Shown: positions 43,959 through 53,205 of the stretch, piece after piece
How positions within the stretch are numbered: position 1 is the stretch's first letter
Layout: every line of letters starts with the position of its first letter
Origin: Streptomyces sp. NBC_00335
Lineage (GTDB): Bacteria > Actinomycetota > Actinomycetes > Streptomycetales > Streptomycetaceae
DNA: 64,000 nucleotides
NCBI RefSeq assembly: GCF_036127095.1
Contig: NZ_CP108006.1
Coordinates: forward strand, 4,579,501 to 4,643,500
Direction of reading: 5' to 3'
Made by a program: the position numbers and the translations under genes
Notes under the pieces: generated by a model
Told to the model about the DNA's origin: nothing
Database searches by the model: none
The model's input: the letters and a program-made list of their open reading frames with translations, nothing else

Positions 43959-45416
43959 GTGGATCACCGCCTTGTGTATCGCCTGGCCGCCCCTGCCGTC
44001 GCCACCCTGTTCGCCCTCACGGGCTGTACGGGGGAGACCGTGCAGGGGCGGCCGGGTGCGTCGGGGGTGCGCGACCCGTTCTTCCCCAAGGCCGGCAACG
44101 GCGGTTACCAGGTCGAGCACTACTCCCTGGACCTCGACTACGACCCGGCCGACGGGCAGCTGCACGCCACCGCCGTCATCACCGCCCGTGCCGAGCACGG
44201 GCTCAGCTCCTTCAACCTCGACCTCAGCGGGCTTGAGGTGGAGGGCGTGAGCGTGCAGGGCGTCGGGGCCCGCTTCAACCGCTCCGGCAACGAGCTGACG
44301 GTGCGCCCCGCCGAGGACCTGGAGCGTGGGGAGGTCTTCCGTACGGAGGTCGACTACTCCGGCCGGCCCGAGGCGGTGACCGACCCCGACGGGGCCGAGG
44401 AGGGGTGGATCGTCACCCCGGGCGGCGATGGCGCGGTCGCCGTCGGCGAACCCGTCGGGTCGATGGCCTGGTTCCCGGGGAACCACCACCCGAGCGACAA
44501 GGCCACGTACGACATCAGGGTGACCGTCCCCCGGGGGTACGAGGCCGTGTCCAACGGCGAGCTGCGTTCGCGTACGGAGGAGGACGACGGCCGGACCGCC
44601 TTCGACTGGCACTCAGCGGAGCCGATGGCGAGTTACCTGGCGACCGTGGCCGTCGGGAAGTTCAAGGTGACGACCGGGCGGACCGCCTCCGGGATCCCCG
44701 TCTACACGGCGGTGGCGCCCGGCGAGGCGGCGGCGAGCGGGGCCGCGCTCGCGCGGCTGCCCGAGATGGTGGAGTGGGGCATCGGGCGCTTCGGCCCGTA
44801 CCCCTTCTCCACGACCGGCGCGATCGTGCTGCCCGCGGACAGCCTCGGCTACGCGCTGGAGACGCAGACCCGGCCGGTGTTCCCGGGGGCGCCCGGCAGC
44901 CAGGAGCTGGTGCTGCACGAGCTGGCGCACCAGTGGTTCGGGAACTCGGTGTCGCCGAAGTCCTGGAAGGACATGTGGCTCAACGAGGGTTTCGCGACCT
45001 ACGCCGAGTGGCTGTGGTCCGAGGACCACGGCGGGCCGAGCGCGCAGCAGCACTTCGACGCCTACCTCGCCGGGGACACCAGCTTCGACGTGAATGCGGG
45101 ATCGGACTGGGGCGCCTTCCCGCCGGCCGCCCCCCGGAGCGCGAAGGAGATCTCCGCGTCCCCGGTGTACGGGCGCGGGGCGATGGTCCTCCAGCGGATC
45201 CGGCAGGAGGCCGGCGACGAGAAGTTCTTCGCCCTGGTGCGGGGCTGGGCCGCCGACCACCGGCACGGAAACGCGAGCACGGCCGATTTCACCGCTTACG
45301 CGGAGGAGAAGACCGGCCGTGACCTGAAGGACGTCTGGGACGTGTGGCTGTACGGGAAGGACCGCCCCAAGGCGCCCAAGGGGCCCAAGGGGCCCAAGGC
45401 GTCGAAGACGCCGTAG
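43959..45416 (+). CDS. M1 family zinc metallopeptidase, lipoprotein
   Basis: A 485-residue protein. A lipoprotein signal (GTG start, lipobox LTGC, Cys23) places it outside the membrane. The M1 fold follows, with the zinc site HELAH (His320, His324), the third ligand Glu343 in LNEGFATYAEW, and a GYALETQTRP segment in the place of the exopeptidase loop. It likely trims extracellular peptides. The C-terminal ERAP-like domain of full-length aminopeptidases is absent, as usual for this shorter group. The tail is KGPKGPKASK. Confidence 0.88.
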   Translation: MDHRLVYRLAAPAVATLFALTGCTGETVQGRPGASGVRDPFFPKAGNGGYQVEHYSLDLDYDPADGQLHATAVITARAEHGLSSFNLDLSGLEVEGVSVQGVGARFNRSGNELTVRPAEDLERGEVFRTEVDYSGRPEAVTDPDGAEEGWIVTPGGDGAVAVGEPVGSMAWFPGNHHPSDKATYDIRVTVPRGYEAVSNGELRSRTEEDDGRTAFDWHSAEPMASYLATVAVGKFKVTTGRTASGIPVYTAVAPGEAAASGAALARLPEMVEWGIGRFGPYPFSTTGAIVLPADSLGYALETQTRPVFPGAPGSQELVLHELAHQWFGNSVSPKSWKDMWLNEGFATYAEWLWSEDHGGPSAQQHFDAYLAGDTSFDVNAGSDWGAFPPAAPRSAKEISASPVYGRGAMVLQRIRQEAGDEKFFALVRGWAADHRHGNASTADFTAYAEEKTGRDLKDVWDVWLYGKDRPKAPKGPKGPKASKTP

Positions 45417-45428
45417 GCGGCCTCCCGC

Positions 45429-45962
45429 CTACAGGGCCTTGCGCAGGACCGTGCAGGGGCGGCCCGCCTCGCGGTCGGTGTCCTGGCGCAGGGTGACGTA
45501 GCCCTGGGACTGCCAGAAGGCGAGGCCCTTCTCGTTGCCGTCGAGCACGGCGAGCCGTACGCCCGACCGTCCGGCGGCGCGGAAGCGGTCCTCGACCAGG
45601 GCGACCACGGAGCGGCCGTATCCCTCGCGGTGCGCGGTGGCGTCGATGAGCAGCAGGCCGATCCACGGGTCGGGGTCCTCGGACGCCGGGTCCCCAGGGG
45701 AAGGCCGACCAGTATGGGCGAGGGTGGCGGCCAGGCCTACGAGGCGTCCGGCGGAGCGGGCGAGGAGGACCTCGGCGCCGTCGTGGGCGAGCTCGTCTGC
45801 GAGGGCGGCGGCGACCTGCTCGACCGTGATGCGGCCGGGGTCGGGGAAATCGCCGCTGAGCTCGAAGAACGCGTGGTTCGTCGCGTAGAGCGTGGCGATT
45901 TCGGTGAGGACCGGGCCCGGCAGGGCGCCGTCCTCGACGGGAGCGAGCGGCAGGAGGATCAC
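45429..45962 (-). CDS. GNAT family N-acetyltransferase
   Basis: A 177-residue GNAT protein with the acetyl-CoA motif LLIDATAHREGYGRSVVALVEDR and the C-terminal VLDGNEKGLAFWQSQGYV. The N-terminal half has LYATNHAFFELSGDFPDPGRI. The substrate is unknown. It converges on the peptidase gene with 12 bases between stops. Confidence 0.8.
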   Translation of the reverse strand: MILLPLAPVEDGALPGPVLTEIATLYATNHAFFELSGDFPDPGRITVEQVAAALADELAHDGAEVLLARSAGRLVGLAATLAHTGRPSPGDPASEDPDPWIGLLLIDATAHREGYGRSVVALVEDRFRAAGRSGVRLAVLDGNEKGLAFWQSQGYVTLRQDTDREAGRPCTVLRKAL

Positions 45963-46047
45963 GTACCGAACGGTAGCGAAGCCCCCTCCCCGGACGGCCG
46001 GGAGGGGGCTCCAGCACGGACGCGTCCTCGGACGCGAACGCTCAGGA

Positions 46048-46623
46048 TCAGACGTTGACGCCGAAGTCCTGGGCGATGCCGGTCAGGCCGGAGGCGTAAC
46101 CCTGGCCCACGGCGCGGAACTTCCACTCGGCGCCGTTGCGGTACAGCTCGCCGAAGACCATCGCGGTCTCGGTCGCGGCGTCCTCGGAGAGGTCGTAGCG
46201 GGCGATCTCGACGCCGCCGGCCTGGTTCACGACGCGGATGTACGCGTTGCGGACCTGGCCGAAGTTCTGGCTGCGGGTCTCGGCGTCGTAGATGGAGACC
46301 GGGAAGACGATCTTGTCGACGTCGGCGGGGAGGCCCGCGAGGTTGACGTTGATGGCCTCGTCGTCGCCCGCGCCCTCGCCGGTGCGGTTGTCACCGGTGT
46401 GGACGATGGTCTGGTCCGGGGTGGACTTGTTGTTGAAGAAGACGAAGTGGCCGTCGGAGACGACCTTGCCGAGCGCGTTGACCGCGATGGCCGAGGCGTC
46501 CAGGTCGAAGTCGACACCGGTGGTCGTGCGGGTGTCCCAGCCGAGGCCGACGGTGACGGCCGCGAGGCCCGGGGCCTCCTTGCTGAGCGAGACGTTTCCG
46601 CCCTTGGAGAGGCTTACTGCCAT
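46048..46623 (-). CDS. TerD family protein
   Basis: A 191-residue TerD/CABP-type protein. The start [20 protein letters not shown] and the calcium-binding [12 protein letters not shown] and [15 protein letters not shown] segments are typical. Streptomyces carries many TerD paralogues, often linked to stress response or development; which role this one plays is unknown. A perfect tandem GTCTCACTTG repeat lies in its leader (46645-46664). Confidence 0.92.
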   Translation of the reverse strand: MAVSLSKGGNVSLSKEAPGLAAVTVGLGWDTRTTTGVDFDLDASAIAVNALGKVVSDGHFVFFNNKSTPDQTIVHTGDNRTGEGAGDDEAINVNLAGLPADVDKIVFPVSIYDAETRSQNFGQVRNAYIRVVNQAGGVEIARYDLSEDAATETAMVFGELYRNGAEWKFRAVGQGYASGLTGIAQDFGVNV

Positions 46624-46644
46624 GGTGACTGGTGTCCCTTCCTA

Positions 46645-46664
46645 GTCTCACTTGGTCTCACTTG
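46645..46664. repeat. Tandem 10-bp repeat in the TerD gene leader
   Basis: GTCTCACTTG occurs twice without spacing, 21 bases upstream of the TerD start codon. In the transcript sense it reads CAAGTGAGAC twice. It may be a regulator site. Confidence 0.65.
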
Positions 46665-46823
46665 TCGTATCGACCGTGAGGATGCCCAAGTTACCGCTGA
46701 CCTCCATAACGCGGGGAGAGGGGCGCCAGGTTCCGCAAATAGGGAATCGTCCGCAATGGATCGTGTGCGATCCGGTCGGAAATGCGGGTGACGGGGCCCC
46801 GGCGGGCACGGATCATAGGGGGC

Positions 46824-47249
46824 ATGCCTGGTCCCTATGTCATCCGCGGTTCGGTCGTGCTCCCCGAGGGCGAGCTCGCCTGGCGTTTTTCGCGGTCCTC
46901 CGGACCGGGCGGCCAGCACGTGAACACCTCGGACTCGCGCGTGGAGCTCCTCTTCGACGTCGCGGCGACGAAGTCGCTGCCCGACGTGTGGAAGGAGCGG
47001 GCGCTGGAGCGCCTCGCGTCCCGGCTGGTCGACGGGGTGGTGACCGTACGGGCCTCCGAGCACCGCTCGCAGTTCCGCAACCGGGAGATGGCGCTGGTCC
47101 GGCTGACCGCGCTGCTGGCCGAGGCCACGGCTCCGCCGCCGAAGGCACGGCGGGCGACGAAGATCCCCCGGGGCATCAACGAGCGGCGGCTGCGCGAGAA
47201 GAAGGCCCGCGGCGAGACCAAGCGGGGCCGCAACGCGCGGGACTGGTAG
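46824..47249 (+). CDS. arfB: Peptidyl-tRNA hydrolase ArfB, ribosome rescue
   Basis: A 141-residue protein of the YaeJ/ArfB family. The catalytic GGQ sits in SRSSGPGGQHVNTSDSRVEL, and the C-terminal basic tail (RRLREKKARGETKRGRNARDW) is the part that enters the empty mRNA channel. It hydrolyses peptidyl-tRNA on stalled, non-stop ribosomes. The ATG at 46824 gives the family's usual length; a further-upstream start is unlikely. Confidence 0.9.
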   Translation: MPGPYVIRGSVVLPEGELAWRFSRSSGPGGQHVNTSDSRVELLFDVAATKSLPDVWKERALERLASRLVDGVVTVRASEHRSQFRNREMALVRLTALLAEATAPPPKARRATKIPRGINERRLREKKARGETKRGRNARDW

Positions 47250-47318
47250 CCGCCGGACCCCGGTGGCCGGATCCGATCGCCGCCAGGGCTTGGTGCCCGG
47301 ACCCGGTGGCCGGCCGGC

Positions 47319-47828
47319 TCAGGGCGCCAGGTGCCGGTAGCGCCCCCGGAAGTACGTCAGCGGCGGGGAGTCCGGCGCCGGCTGGGTGGCGGTGAGCACG
47401 TGGCCGATGACCAGGGTGTGGTCGCCCGCCTCGACGCGGTTCTCCGTACGGCACTCCAGGGTGGCCAGTGCCCCCGAGAGCAGCGGGGCGCCGGAGACGC
47501 CGCCGCGCGTGTAGGGCAGGTCCGCGAAGAGCAGCCGGTCGCTGATGCGGTTCTTCATCGAGAAGCGGCTCGCGATCTGGACCTGGTGGTCGGCGAGCAC
47601 CGACACCGACCACAGGGGCTGCTCGGCCAGCAGGTCGTCCATCCGGGAACCCTCGCGCACGCTGACGAGCACCAGGGGAGGGTCCAGGGACACGGACATG
47701 AAGGCGGTCGCCGTCATGCCGACGTCTTCGCCGCGGCTGCCGGCCGACAGCGGGGGTTCCTGTGCGGTGATCAGGCACACGCCTGCCGCCAGTCGGGACA
47801 TCGCGGCCCGGAACTCGTCGTTGCTCAC
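47319..47828 (-). CDS. Flavin reductase family protein
   Basis: A 169-residue flavin_reduct domain protein with the start FRAAMSRLAAGVCLITA, the FMN-site MTATAFMSVSLDPPLVLVSV and the C-terminal GDHTLVIGHVL. Such enzymes reduce FMN/FAD for two-component monooxygenases or work as nitroreductase-like partners. The GTG at 47828 fits the domain length; a GTG at 47885 or an ATG at 47921 would add a Pro-rich leader and cannot be excluded. Confidence 0.8.
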   Translation of the reverse strand: MSNDEFRAAMSRLAAGVCLITAQEPPLSAGSRGEDVGMTATAFMSVSLDPPLVLVSVREGSRMDDLLAEQPLWSVSVLADHQVQIASRFSMKNRISDRLLFADLPYTRGGVSGAPLLSGALATLECRTENRVEAGDHTLVIGHVLTATQPAPDSPPLTYFRGRYRHLAP

Positions 47829-48065
47829 CCCCTCAGCATGGGGTGCGGGTACGGAAACTGGTGTCAGGGGGGTCGTTGGGGGCACGGTGGGGACGCTACT
47901 GTCACCCCTCGCGCGGCACATCGGGCGGAGGTCCGAGGCGTGCCCCCGCCCGCCGACCTAGGCCGCCCCGGGCCCCGGCGCATCGTTTGCTTCCGGGAAC
48001 ATGTCGGGCGAACCGGCCGGAATGAGCCCGAGTGGGCGGTGTGGTGGCCACCGTTATTCATCTCA

Positions 48066-48081
48066 TGTGACTTGAGTCACA
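48066..48081. promoter_or_regulatory. TGTGACT-N2-AGTCACA inverted repeat upstream of cdgB
   Basis: Seven-base perfect arms around TG, 127 bases before the cdgB ATG, in an AT-richer promoter-like stretch. CRP-type and GntR-type sites have similar form; the binding protein is unknown. Confidence 0.45.
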
Positions 48082-48096
48082 GAGAGCAAGATTTGT

Positions 48097-48109
48097 TGAC
48101 CCTGTGTAC
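48097..48109. promoter_or_regulatory. BldD-like box upstream of cdgB
   Basis: TGACCCTGTGTAC fits the BldD consensus TnACnC(A/T)GnGTnA except the final base. cdgB is a known direct BldD target in Streptomyces, and BldD itself is activated by c-di-GMP, which would make this a negative feedback site. It lies about 100 bases before the start codon. Confidence 0.6.
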
Positions 48110-48207
48110 CTGCCGCACAGCTCACTGTGATTCAGTGGACGGGACACCGCAACGAAGCGCCGATGACAAACCTGGAGTTGCTGTCGAGGTCTCGGGGAGA
48201 GCGAGCA

Positions 48208-49911
48208 ATGGAGACCGAGTCGGAGCCGTACGTCCGTCTTGCGACCCTGCGGCAGCTGCACCGGGTGGTGGCCGAGCTCAATACGGCCCGGAGCCTGGCG
48301 GACACCCTGCAGACCGTCGTCGACGGCATCGTCCTCGGCCTCGGCTACGAACTCGCCTGCGTCAACCTCGTTCGCCCCGACGGTGATCTGGTCGTCGCCG
48401 CCTTCGCGGGAGACCCCGCCGCCGAAGCCCTGATCACCGGCCGCGTCGGCTCGCGCGCCTCCTGGGAACGCCGCCTGACGATGGGCGAGAACTGGGACGG
48501 GCTGCGCTTCATCCCGCACACCGAGGGATGGGTCCTCGTCGAGGACGACGTCCCCCAGTGGCACACGGAGGGCCCCGACCCGCGGTTCGAGGACGAGTGG
48601 CACCCCGAGGACCGGCTCTACGCACCCATGTACGCCTCCGGCGGCGAACTGCTCGGCGTGGTCTCCGTGGACCGCCCGCGCAACGGCCGCCGGCCCGGTG
48701 CCTGGGGCCGCGAAGCGCTCCAGATGTACGCCTTCCAGGCCGCGATTGCCATCAGCAACGCCCGGCTCCGCGCGAACATGCAGCGGGCCCTGGTCCGCCT
48801 GGAGCGCGAGCAGCAGGCCCTGCGCGCCAGTGAAGAGTCGTTCCGCCAGGCCTTCGAGTACGCGCCGAGCGGCATGGCCATCGCCGAGATGGGCGGCGAC
48901 CAGCACGGCCGCCTGCTGCGCACCAACGACGCGCTGTGCCGGCTGCTGGGGCGGCCCGCCTCGGTGCTGCGCCGGTACTCCTTCTCCGACCTCGTGCACC
49001 CCGAGGACATCGGGACCCTGCTGCGCACCTCCGCCGAGGGCGGCCGCGCCGAGCTCAGACTCGGCCGTCGCGACGGTACGTACGTCTGGGTCTCGCTGCG
49101 CAACTCCGTCGTCGCCGACGCCGCCGACGGGCCGCGCTTCCTGCTCACGCACGTCGAGGACATCGAGGAGCGCAAGCGGCACGAGCTCCAGCTCGCCCAC
49201 CGGGCCAGCCACGACTCGCTGACCGGCCTGCCCAACAGCGCCGAGCTGCGCTCCCGGCTCGGGGCCCGGCTCTGCCGCCGCCCGCAGTCGGTGCGCGCCA
49301 CCGCCGTGGAGGCGCTGGACGCGGCCTTCGAGACCCGGCCCTCGGTGGAGGGCGGACCCGGTGAGCACGGCGAGCACGGGTTCCGGCCCGACGGCTTCCC
49401 CGAGCCCTTCGAGTTCCCGGGCGGCACGGGCGGCCCGGGCGGTTCGGCCGCGGCGGGCCCGTACGACCACCACGTGCACACGGTCGCGCCGGCGACCGAC
49501 ATCGACGACGGTACGAAGGGGCTCGCGGTGCTCTTCTGCGACCTCGACGGCTTCAAGTCGATCAACGACCGGTTCGGGCACCACACCGGCGACGCGGTCC
49601 TGATCGAGGTGGCCCGGCGGCTGACGACCGGCGTCCGGGACGGGGACACGGTGGCCCGGCTGGGCGGTGACGAGTTCGTCGTCCTCGCCGACGGGCTGGG
49701 CGCCGCGGACGCCGCCGACCTCGCGGTGCGGCTGCGGAACGCCATCATCCCGCCGATCCGGGTGGACGGCCGTGCGGTCCGTGTGGGAGCCAGTTTCGGG
49801 ATCGGCTGGGCGAGCTGCGGCATGTCGGCGGACGAGGTGCTGCGCTCGGCCGACCAGCGCATGTACATCGAGAAGCGCTCCCGTTCGAAGGCACACCGCA
49901 GGGCCGGGTAA
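48208..49911 (+). CDS. cdgB: Diguanylate cyclase CdgB (GAF-PAS-GGDEF)
   Basis: A 567-residue protein: GAF domain (about 30-190), PAS/PAC (about 205-330, with EESFRQAFEYAPSGMAIAEM and HVEDIEERKRHE), and GGDEF (about 345-560). The active-site GGDEF is intact at 486-490, and the inhibitory-site RxxD (Arg477, Asp480) lies exactly five residues before it, so product inhibition is expected. About 90 Gly/Pro-rich residues are inserted inside the GGDEF domain, between SLTGLPNS and LAVLFCDLDGFKSINDRFGH. The ATG at 48208 follows GGGGAGAG; earlier in-frame starts at 48127 and 48163 have poorer sites. It makes c-di-GMP, controlling development. Confidence 0.88.
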   Translation: METESEPYVRLATLRQLHRVVAELNTARSLADTLQTVVDGIVLGLGYELACVNLVRPDGDLVVAAFAGDPAAEALITGRVGSRASWERRLTMGENWDGLRFIPHTEGWVLVEDDVPQWHTEGPDPRFEDEWHPEDRLYAPMYASGGELLGVVSVDRPRNGRRPGAWGREALQMYAFQAAIAISNARLRANMQRALVRLEREQQALRASEESFRQAFEYAPSGMAIAEMGGDQHGRLLRTNDALCRLLGRPASVLRRYSFSDLVHPEDIGTLLRTSAEGGRAELRLGRRDGTYVWVSLRNSVVADAADGPRFLLTHVEDIEERKRHELQLAHRASHDSLTGLPNSAELRSRLGARLCRRPQSVRATAVEALDAAFETRPSVEGGPGEHGEHGFRPDGFPEPFEFPGGTGGPGGSAAAGPYDHHVHTVAPATDIDDGTKGLAVLFCDLDGFKSINDRFGHHTGDAVLIEVARRLTTGVRDGDTVARLGGDEFVVLADGLGAADAADLAVRLRNAIIPPIRVDGRAVRVGASFGIGWASCGMSADEVLRSADQRMYIEKRSRSKAHRRAG

Positions 49912-49979
49912 ACTCTCGGGCCGCCCGTGGGCGCACCTGTTCGGGGTAGGCTCCCCGGGGTCGAAAGGAGTGACCTGCG

Positions 49980-50996
49980 ATGACGACGCCCGCGAACCAC
50001 GGCCCGAACAACGGGGCGAGCAAGCCCGAGGATGACGACCCGTTCGGCTACCTCTACGAGGACGGCCAGGCCGCGGGGGCCACCCCGCCCGGGCAGGGCG
50101 GCGGCTACGGCTACCCGGGACCGGCGGGCGGCGCTCAGCCGGGCGTGCCCCGAACCTCGTACAACCAGGTCCGCACGGTCGGTGATCGGCCCTACGGCGG
50201 CCAGCGCGGGCAGGTTCCGCCGCAGCAGCAGGCCTACCAGGCCCAGTACCAGGCCCCCGAAGCGCTCCAGGCGGGCGGCTACGGCGTTCCGCCGCAGCAG
50301 CAGCCCCCGCAGTACACCCAGTCCGTTCCGCTGCCGGGCTCCGGCGGCGGGCACGGCGGCGGCCACGGCGGCGGTTCCAGCCGCAAGGGCATGCTCATCG
50401 CCGCCGTCGCGGTGGTCGCCGCGGTGGCGATCGGCATCGGCGCGGCCGTGATCTTCGGCAAGGACGACGACGCCGACAAGAACAAGAACACCGCGAACCC
50501 GGGCCAGAGCCCGTCGGCGCCCGCCCAGAACACCCCCTCGAACCAGCCGAGCGGCTCCGCTTCGCCGGTGGCCGAGCTGCCGAAGGGCGACGCGGGCGGT
50601 CCGGGCATGGTCATCAGCGGTGGCGCGGTCCTTACGGACGCGGTGCGTGGCGCGGAGAGCGCCAGTGGCAAGTACGTCGGCAACTTCAACCAGCCGGGCG
50701 CGGCTGTCACCTGGACGCTGGACCTGCCCAAGGAGGGCACGTACCGGCTCTACGTGCGCTACGGCATCCCGGGCGAGGACGCCAACGCCACCCTCGCGGT
50801 GAACGGCAAGCCCAACACCTCGCCGCTGAACATGAAGAACTTCGCGGAATCGGCCAAGGGAGACTGGGAGAAGGGCTGGCAGACCACCTGGGGCCAGGTG
50901 ACCCTCAACAAGGGCACCAACACGGTCAAGCTGTCGTGCGAGGCCGGCAACAAGTGCCAGGTCAACATCGACAAGCTGTGGCTCCAGAAGGGCTGA
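49980..50996 (+). CDS. Membrane-anchored protein with C-terminal carbohydrate-binding (CBM35-like) domain
   Basis: A 338-residue protein. Residues 1-130 are a Gly/Gln/Pro/Tyr-rich cytoplasmic region, about 136-158 one membrane helix (GMLIAAVAVVAAVAIGIGAAVIF), then a Ser/Pro/Asn linker and a beta-sandwich from about 210 (AESASGKYVGNFNQPGAAVTWTL, GTYRLYVRYGIPG, NTVKLSCEAGNKCQVNIDKLWL). It would display a sugar-binding domain outside the cell. GAAAGGAG precedes the ATG, 68 nt after cdgB; co-transcription is likely. Confidence 0.78.
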   Translation: MTTPANHGPNNGASKPEDDDPFGYLYEDGQAAGATPPGQGGGYGYPGPAGGAQPGVPRTSYNQVRTVGDRPYGGQRGQVPPQQQAYQAQYQAPEALQAGGYGVPPQQQPPQYTQSVPLPGSGGGHGGGHGGGSSRKGMLIAAVAVVAAVAIGIGAAVIFGKDDDADKNKNTANPGQSPSAPAQNTPSNQPSGSASPVAELPKGDAGGPGMVISGGAVLTDAVRGAESASGKYVGNFNQPGAAVTWTLDLPKEGTYRLYVRYGIPGEDANATLAVNGKPNTSPLNMKNFAESAKGDWEKGWQTTWGQVTLNKGTNTVKLSCEAGNKCQVNIDKLWLQKG

Positions 50997-51015
50997 GCGG
51001 CTTCCAGCAGCGGGC

Positions 51016-51936
51016 TTACCCCGCCGTGACCTTCACCGACCCCCGTACCTCCTCGTAGGTGCGGGGGTCGAAGTCTCCCGCCGTGGGGGCCGCGACCGTG
51101 GCCGCGGAGAGGGCCACCGCGCGGGTCAGGCGGTCCGGCCAGTCCAGGCCCTCGGTGAGGGCCGAGAGGAGGCCCGCGACCGCGGAGTCGCCGGCGCCGG
51201 TGGGGTTGCCCGTCAGGGCGCGGGGCGGGGCCGCCCGCCAGGTGCCCAGGGCGGTGGCGGCGAGCAGTCCTTCCGGGCCGAGCGAGGTGACCACCGCGTG
51301 GGCCCCGCGCCGGCGGGCGTCGCGGGTGGCGGGCAGCGGGTCGCGGGAGCCGGTCAGCTCGGCGAGCTCGGCGGCGTTCGGCTTGATCACGTCGGGGCGG
51401 GCGGCGACCCCGCGGCGCAGGGCCTCGCCGCTGGTGTCGAGCAGGACGGGGACGCCGGCCGCGCGGGACGTCCGTACGAGGGCCGCGTAAGCCCCTACGG
51501 GGACGCCCGGGGGCAGGCTGCCGCACAGGGCCACCGCGCGGGCGCCGCCCGCCAGCAGGGCCCCGTAGCGGGTGAGGAACGCGGTCCACTCGGCGGCGGT
51601 GATCAGCGGGCCGGGCTCGTTGAACTGCGTGGTGTCCCCGGAGGCCTCGTCGACGACGGCCAGGGTGCGCCGGGTGGTGCCCGCGCAGGGGACCAGCTCG
51701 TCGCGGACGCCGGGGGAGCCGGCGAGCAGTTCGCGTACGAGGGCTCCCGTGGGGCCGCCCGCGAAGCCGGTCGCGGTGACCTCGTGGCCGATCGCGGCGA
51801 GCACGCGGGCCACGTTGAGGCCCTTGCCGCCGGGCCGTTCGGTGACCTCGGTGACGCGGTGGGAGGCGTGCGCGCGCAGGCGCGGTACGCGGTAGGTGAC
51901 GTCGAGTGCGGTGTTGAGCGTCACGGTCAGGATCAT
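51016..51936 (-). CDS. 1-phosphofructokinase/tagatose-6-phosphate-type sugar kinase
   Basis: A 306-residue PfkB-family kinase. It starts MILTVTLNTALDVTYRV, has the substrate Gly-Gly loop RPGGKGLNVARVLAAIG, the anion hole and catalytic Asp in GNPTGAGDSAVAGLL and KPNAAELAELTG. LacC and FruK belong here. It lies downstream of nagK-nagA on the same strand with 102 nt between, so it may act on a sugar phosphate produced by amino-sugar use; the exact substrate is not known. Confidence 0.83.
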   Translation of the reverse strand: MILTVTLNTALDVTYRVPRLRAHASHRVTEVTERPGGKGLNVARVLAAIGHEVTATGFAGGPTGALVRELLAGSPGVRDELVPCAGTTRRTLAVVDEASGDTTQFNEPGPLITAAEWTAFLTRYGALLAGGARAVALCGSLPPGVPVGAYAALVRTSRAAGVPVLLDTSGEALRRGVAARPDVIKPNAAELAELTGSRDPLPATRDARRRGAHAVVTSLGPEGLLAATALGTWRAAPPRALTGNPTGAGDSAVAGLLSALTEGLDWPDRLTRAVALSAATVAAPTAGDFDPRTYEEVRGSVKVTAG

Positions 51937-52038
51937 GGCGGGCCCCGGTCTCGGTGTGTGCGGGGGATCATGCCAAACAGATGAGCGGTCGGCCCAGTAC
52001 CCGGGGCCGACCGCTTCCGGTCCGTGTGTTCCGTGCGT

Positions 52039-53205
52039 CTACTTGCCCGCGAGCGGGTCGACGATCCATTCGCCGCGCCGCATGACGCCGCGGACGTCGA
52101 AGGCGGAGTCGAGGACGACGAGGTCCGCGTACTTGCCGGGCTCCAGCGAGCCGACCTGGTCGTAGACGCCGATCAGCTTGGCCGGGTTGGCGGAGATCGC
52201 CTGGACCACGGACTCGACGGGGAGCTTGTCGAGGGTGACCGACCGCTTGAAGGCGGTGTCCAGGGTGAGGGTGGAGCCCGCGATGGAGCCGCCCTCGACG
52301 AGGCGGGCGACGCCCTCCTTGACCTCGACCTCCAGCGGGCCGAGGTGGTAGGTCCCGTCGCCGAAGCCGGCCGCGTCCATCGCGTCGGTGATCAGCGCCA
52401 CCCGGTGCGCGCCCGCGTGGTGGAAGGCCAGCTCCAGCATCGCCGGGTGCAGGTGGACGCCGTCGTTGATCAGCTCGACGGTGACCCGCTCGTCCTCCAG
52501 CAGGGCCGCGATCGGGCCGGGGGCGCGGTGCTCCAGGCCCGGCATCGCGTTGTAGAGGTGGGTGGCCACGGTCGCGCCGGCCTCGATGGCCTCCAGCGTC
52601 TGGTCGTACGTGGAGTCCGTGTGGCCGATCGCGGCGATGACCCCGTGCTCGGCGAGCAGTCGTACGGAGTCCAGGCCGCCGGGGAGTTCGGTGGCGAGGG
52701 TGAACATGCGGGCGGCGCCGTGCGCGGCGTCGATCAGCTTGCGGACCTCGGCCGGGTCGGGGTCGCGCAGGAGGTCTTCCTTGTGCGCGCCCTTGCGGCA
52801 GGGGTTGATGAACGGCCCCTCGAAGTGGATGCCCGCGATGTCGCCCTGCTGGGTCAGCTCGGCGAGCAGTCCCGCGCGGCGGGCCAGCTCGTCCAGGTCG
52901 CCCGTGACGGTGGAGGCGACCAGGGTGGTGGTGCCGTGCTCGCGGTGGGTCCGTACGCCCTTGAGCACCTCCTCGGCGGTGCCGGAGGTGAAGGAGGCGC
53001 CGCCGCCGCCGTGGTTGTGCATGTCGACGAAGCCGGGGACGATCCAGTGCCCGGTCAGGTCGATGACGGCCGAGTCCTCGTGGGCGCTGCCGGCGATGCG
53101 GTCGCCGTCGACGATCAGGCGCCCGCCCTTGACGATGCCCGTGGGCAGCACCACGTCGGCGCCGGAGAGAACGGTGCTGCGGCCCACATGTGCGCTTCCG
53201 GACAT
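52039..53205 (-). CDS. nagA: N-acetylglucosamine-6-phosphate deacetylase
   Basis: NagA turns GlcNAc-6-P into GlcN-6-P and acetate. The 388-residue amidohydrolase has the metal-site VDMHNHGGGGASF, the Glu ligand in GIHFEGPFINPCRKGAH, His in AIGHTDSTYDQ and the catalytic Asp in LITDAMDAAG. The ATG overlaps the nagK stop codon (TGATG), so the two are one operon, nagKA, known to be controlled by DasR in Streptomyces. Confidence 0.93.
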   Translation of the reverse strand: MSGSAHVGRSTVLSGADVVLPTGIVKGGRLIVDGDRIAGSAHEDSAVIDLTGHWIVPGFVDMHNHGGGGASFTSGTAEEVLKGVRTHREHGTTTLVASTVTGDLDELARRAGLLAELTQQGDIAGIHFEGPFINPCRKGAHKEDLLRDPDPAEVRKLIDAAHGAARMFTLATELPGGLDSVRLLAEHGVIAAIGHTDSTYDQTLEAIEAGATVATHLYNAMPGLEHRAPGPIAALLEDERVTVELINDGVHLHPAMLELAFHHAGAHRVALITDAMDAAGFGDGTYHLGPLEVEVKEGVARLVEGGSIAGSTLTLDTAFKRSVTLDKLPVESVVQAISANPAKLIGVYDQVGSLEPGKYADLVVLDSAFDVRGVMRRGEWIVDPLAGK

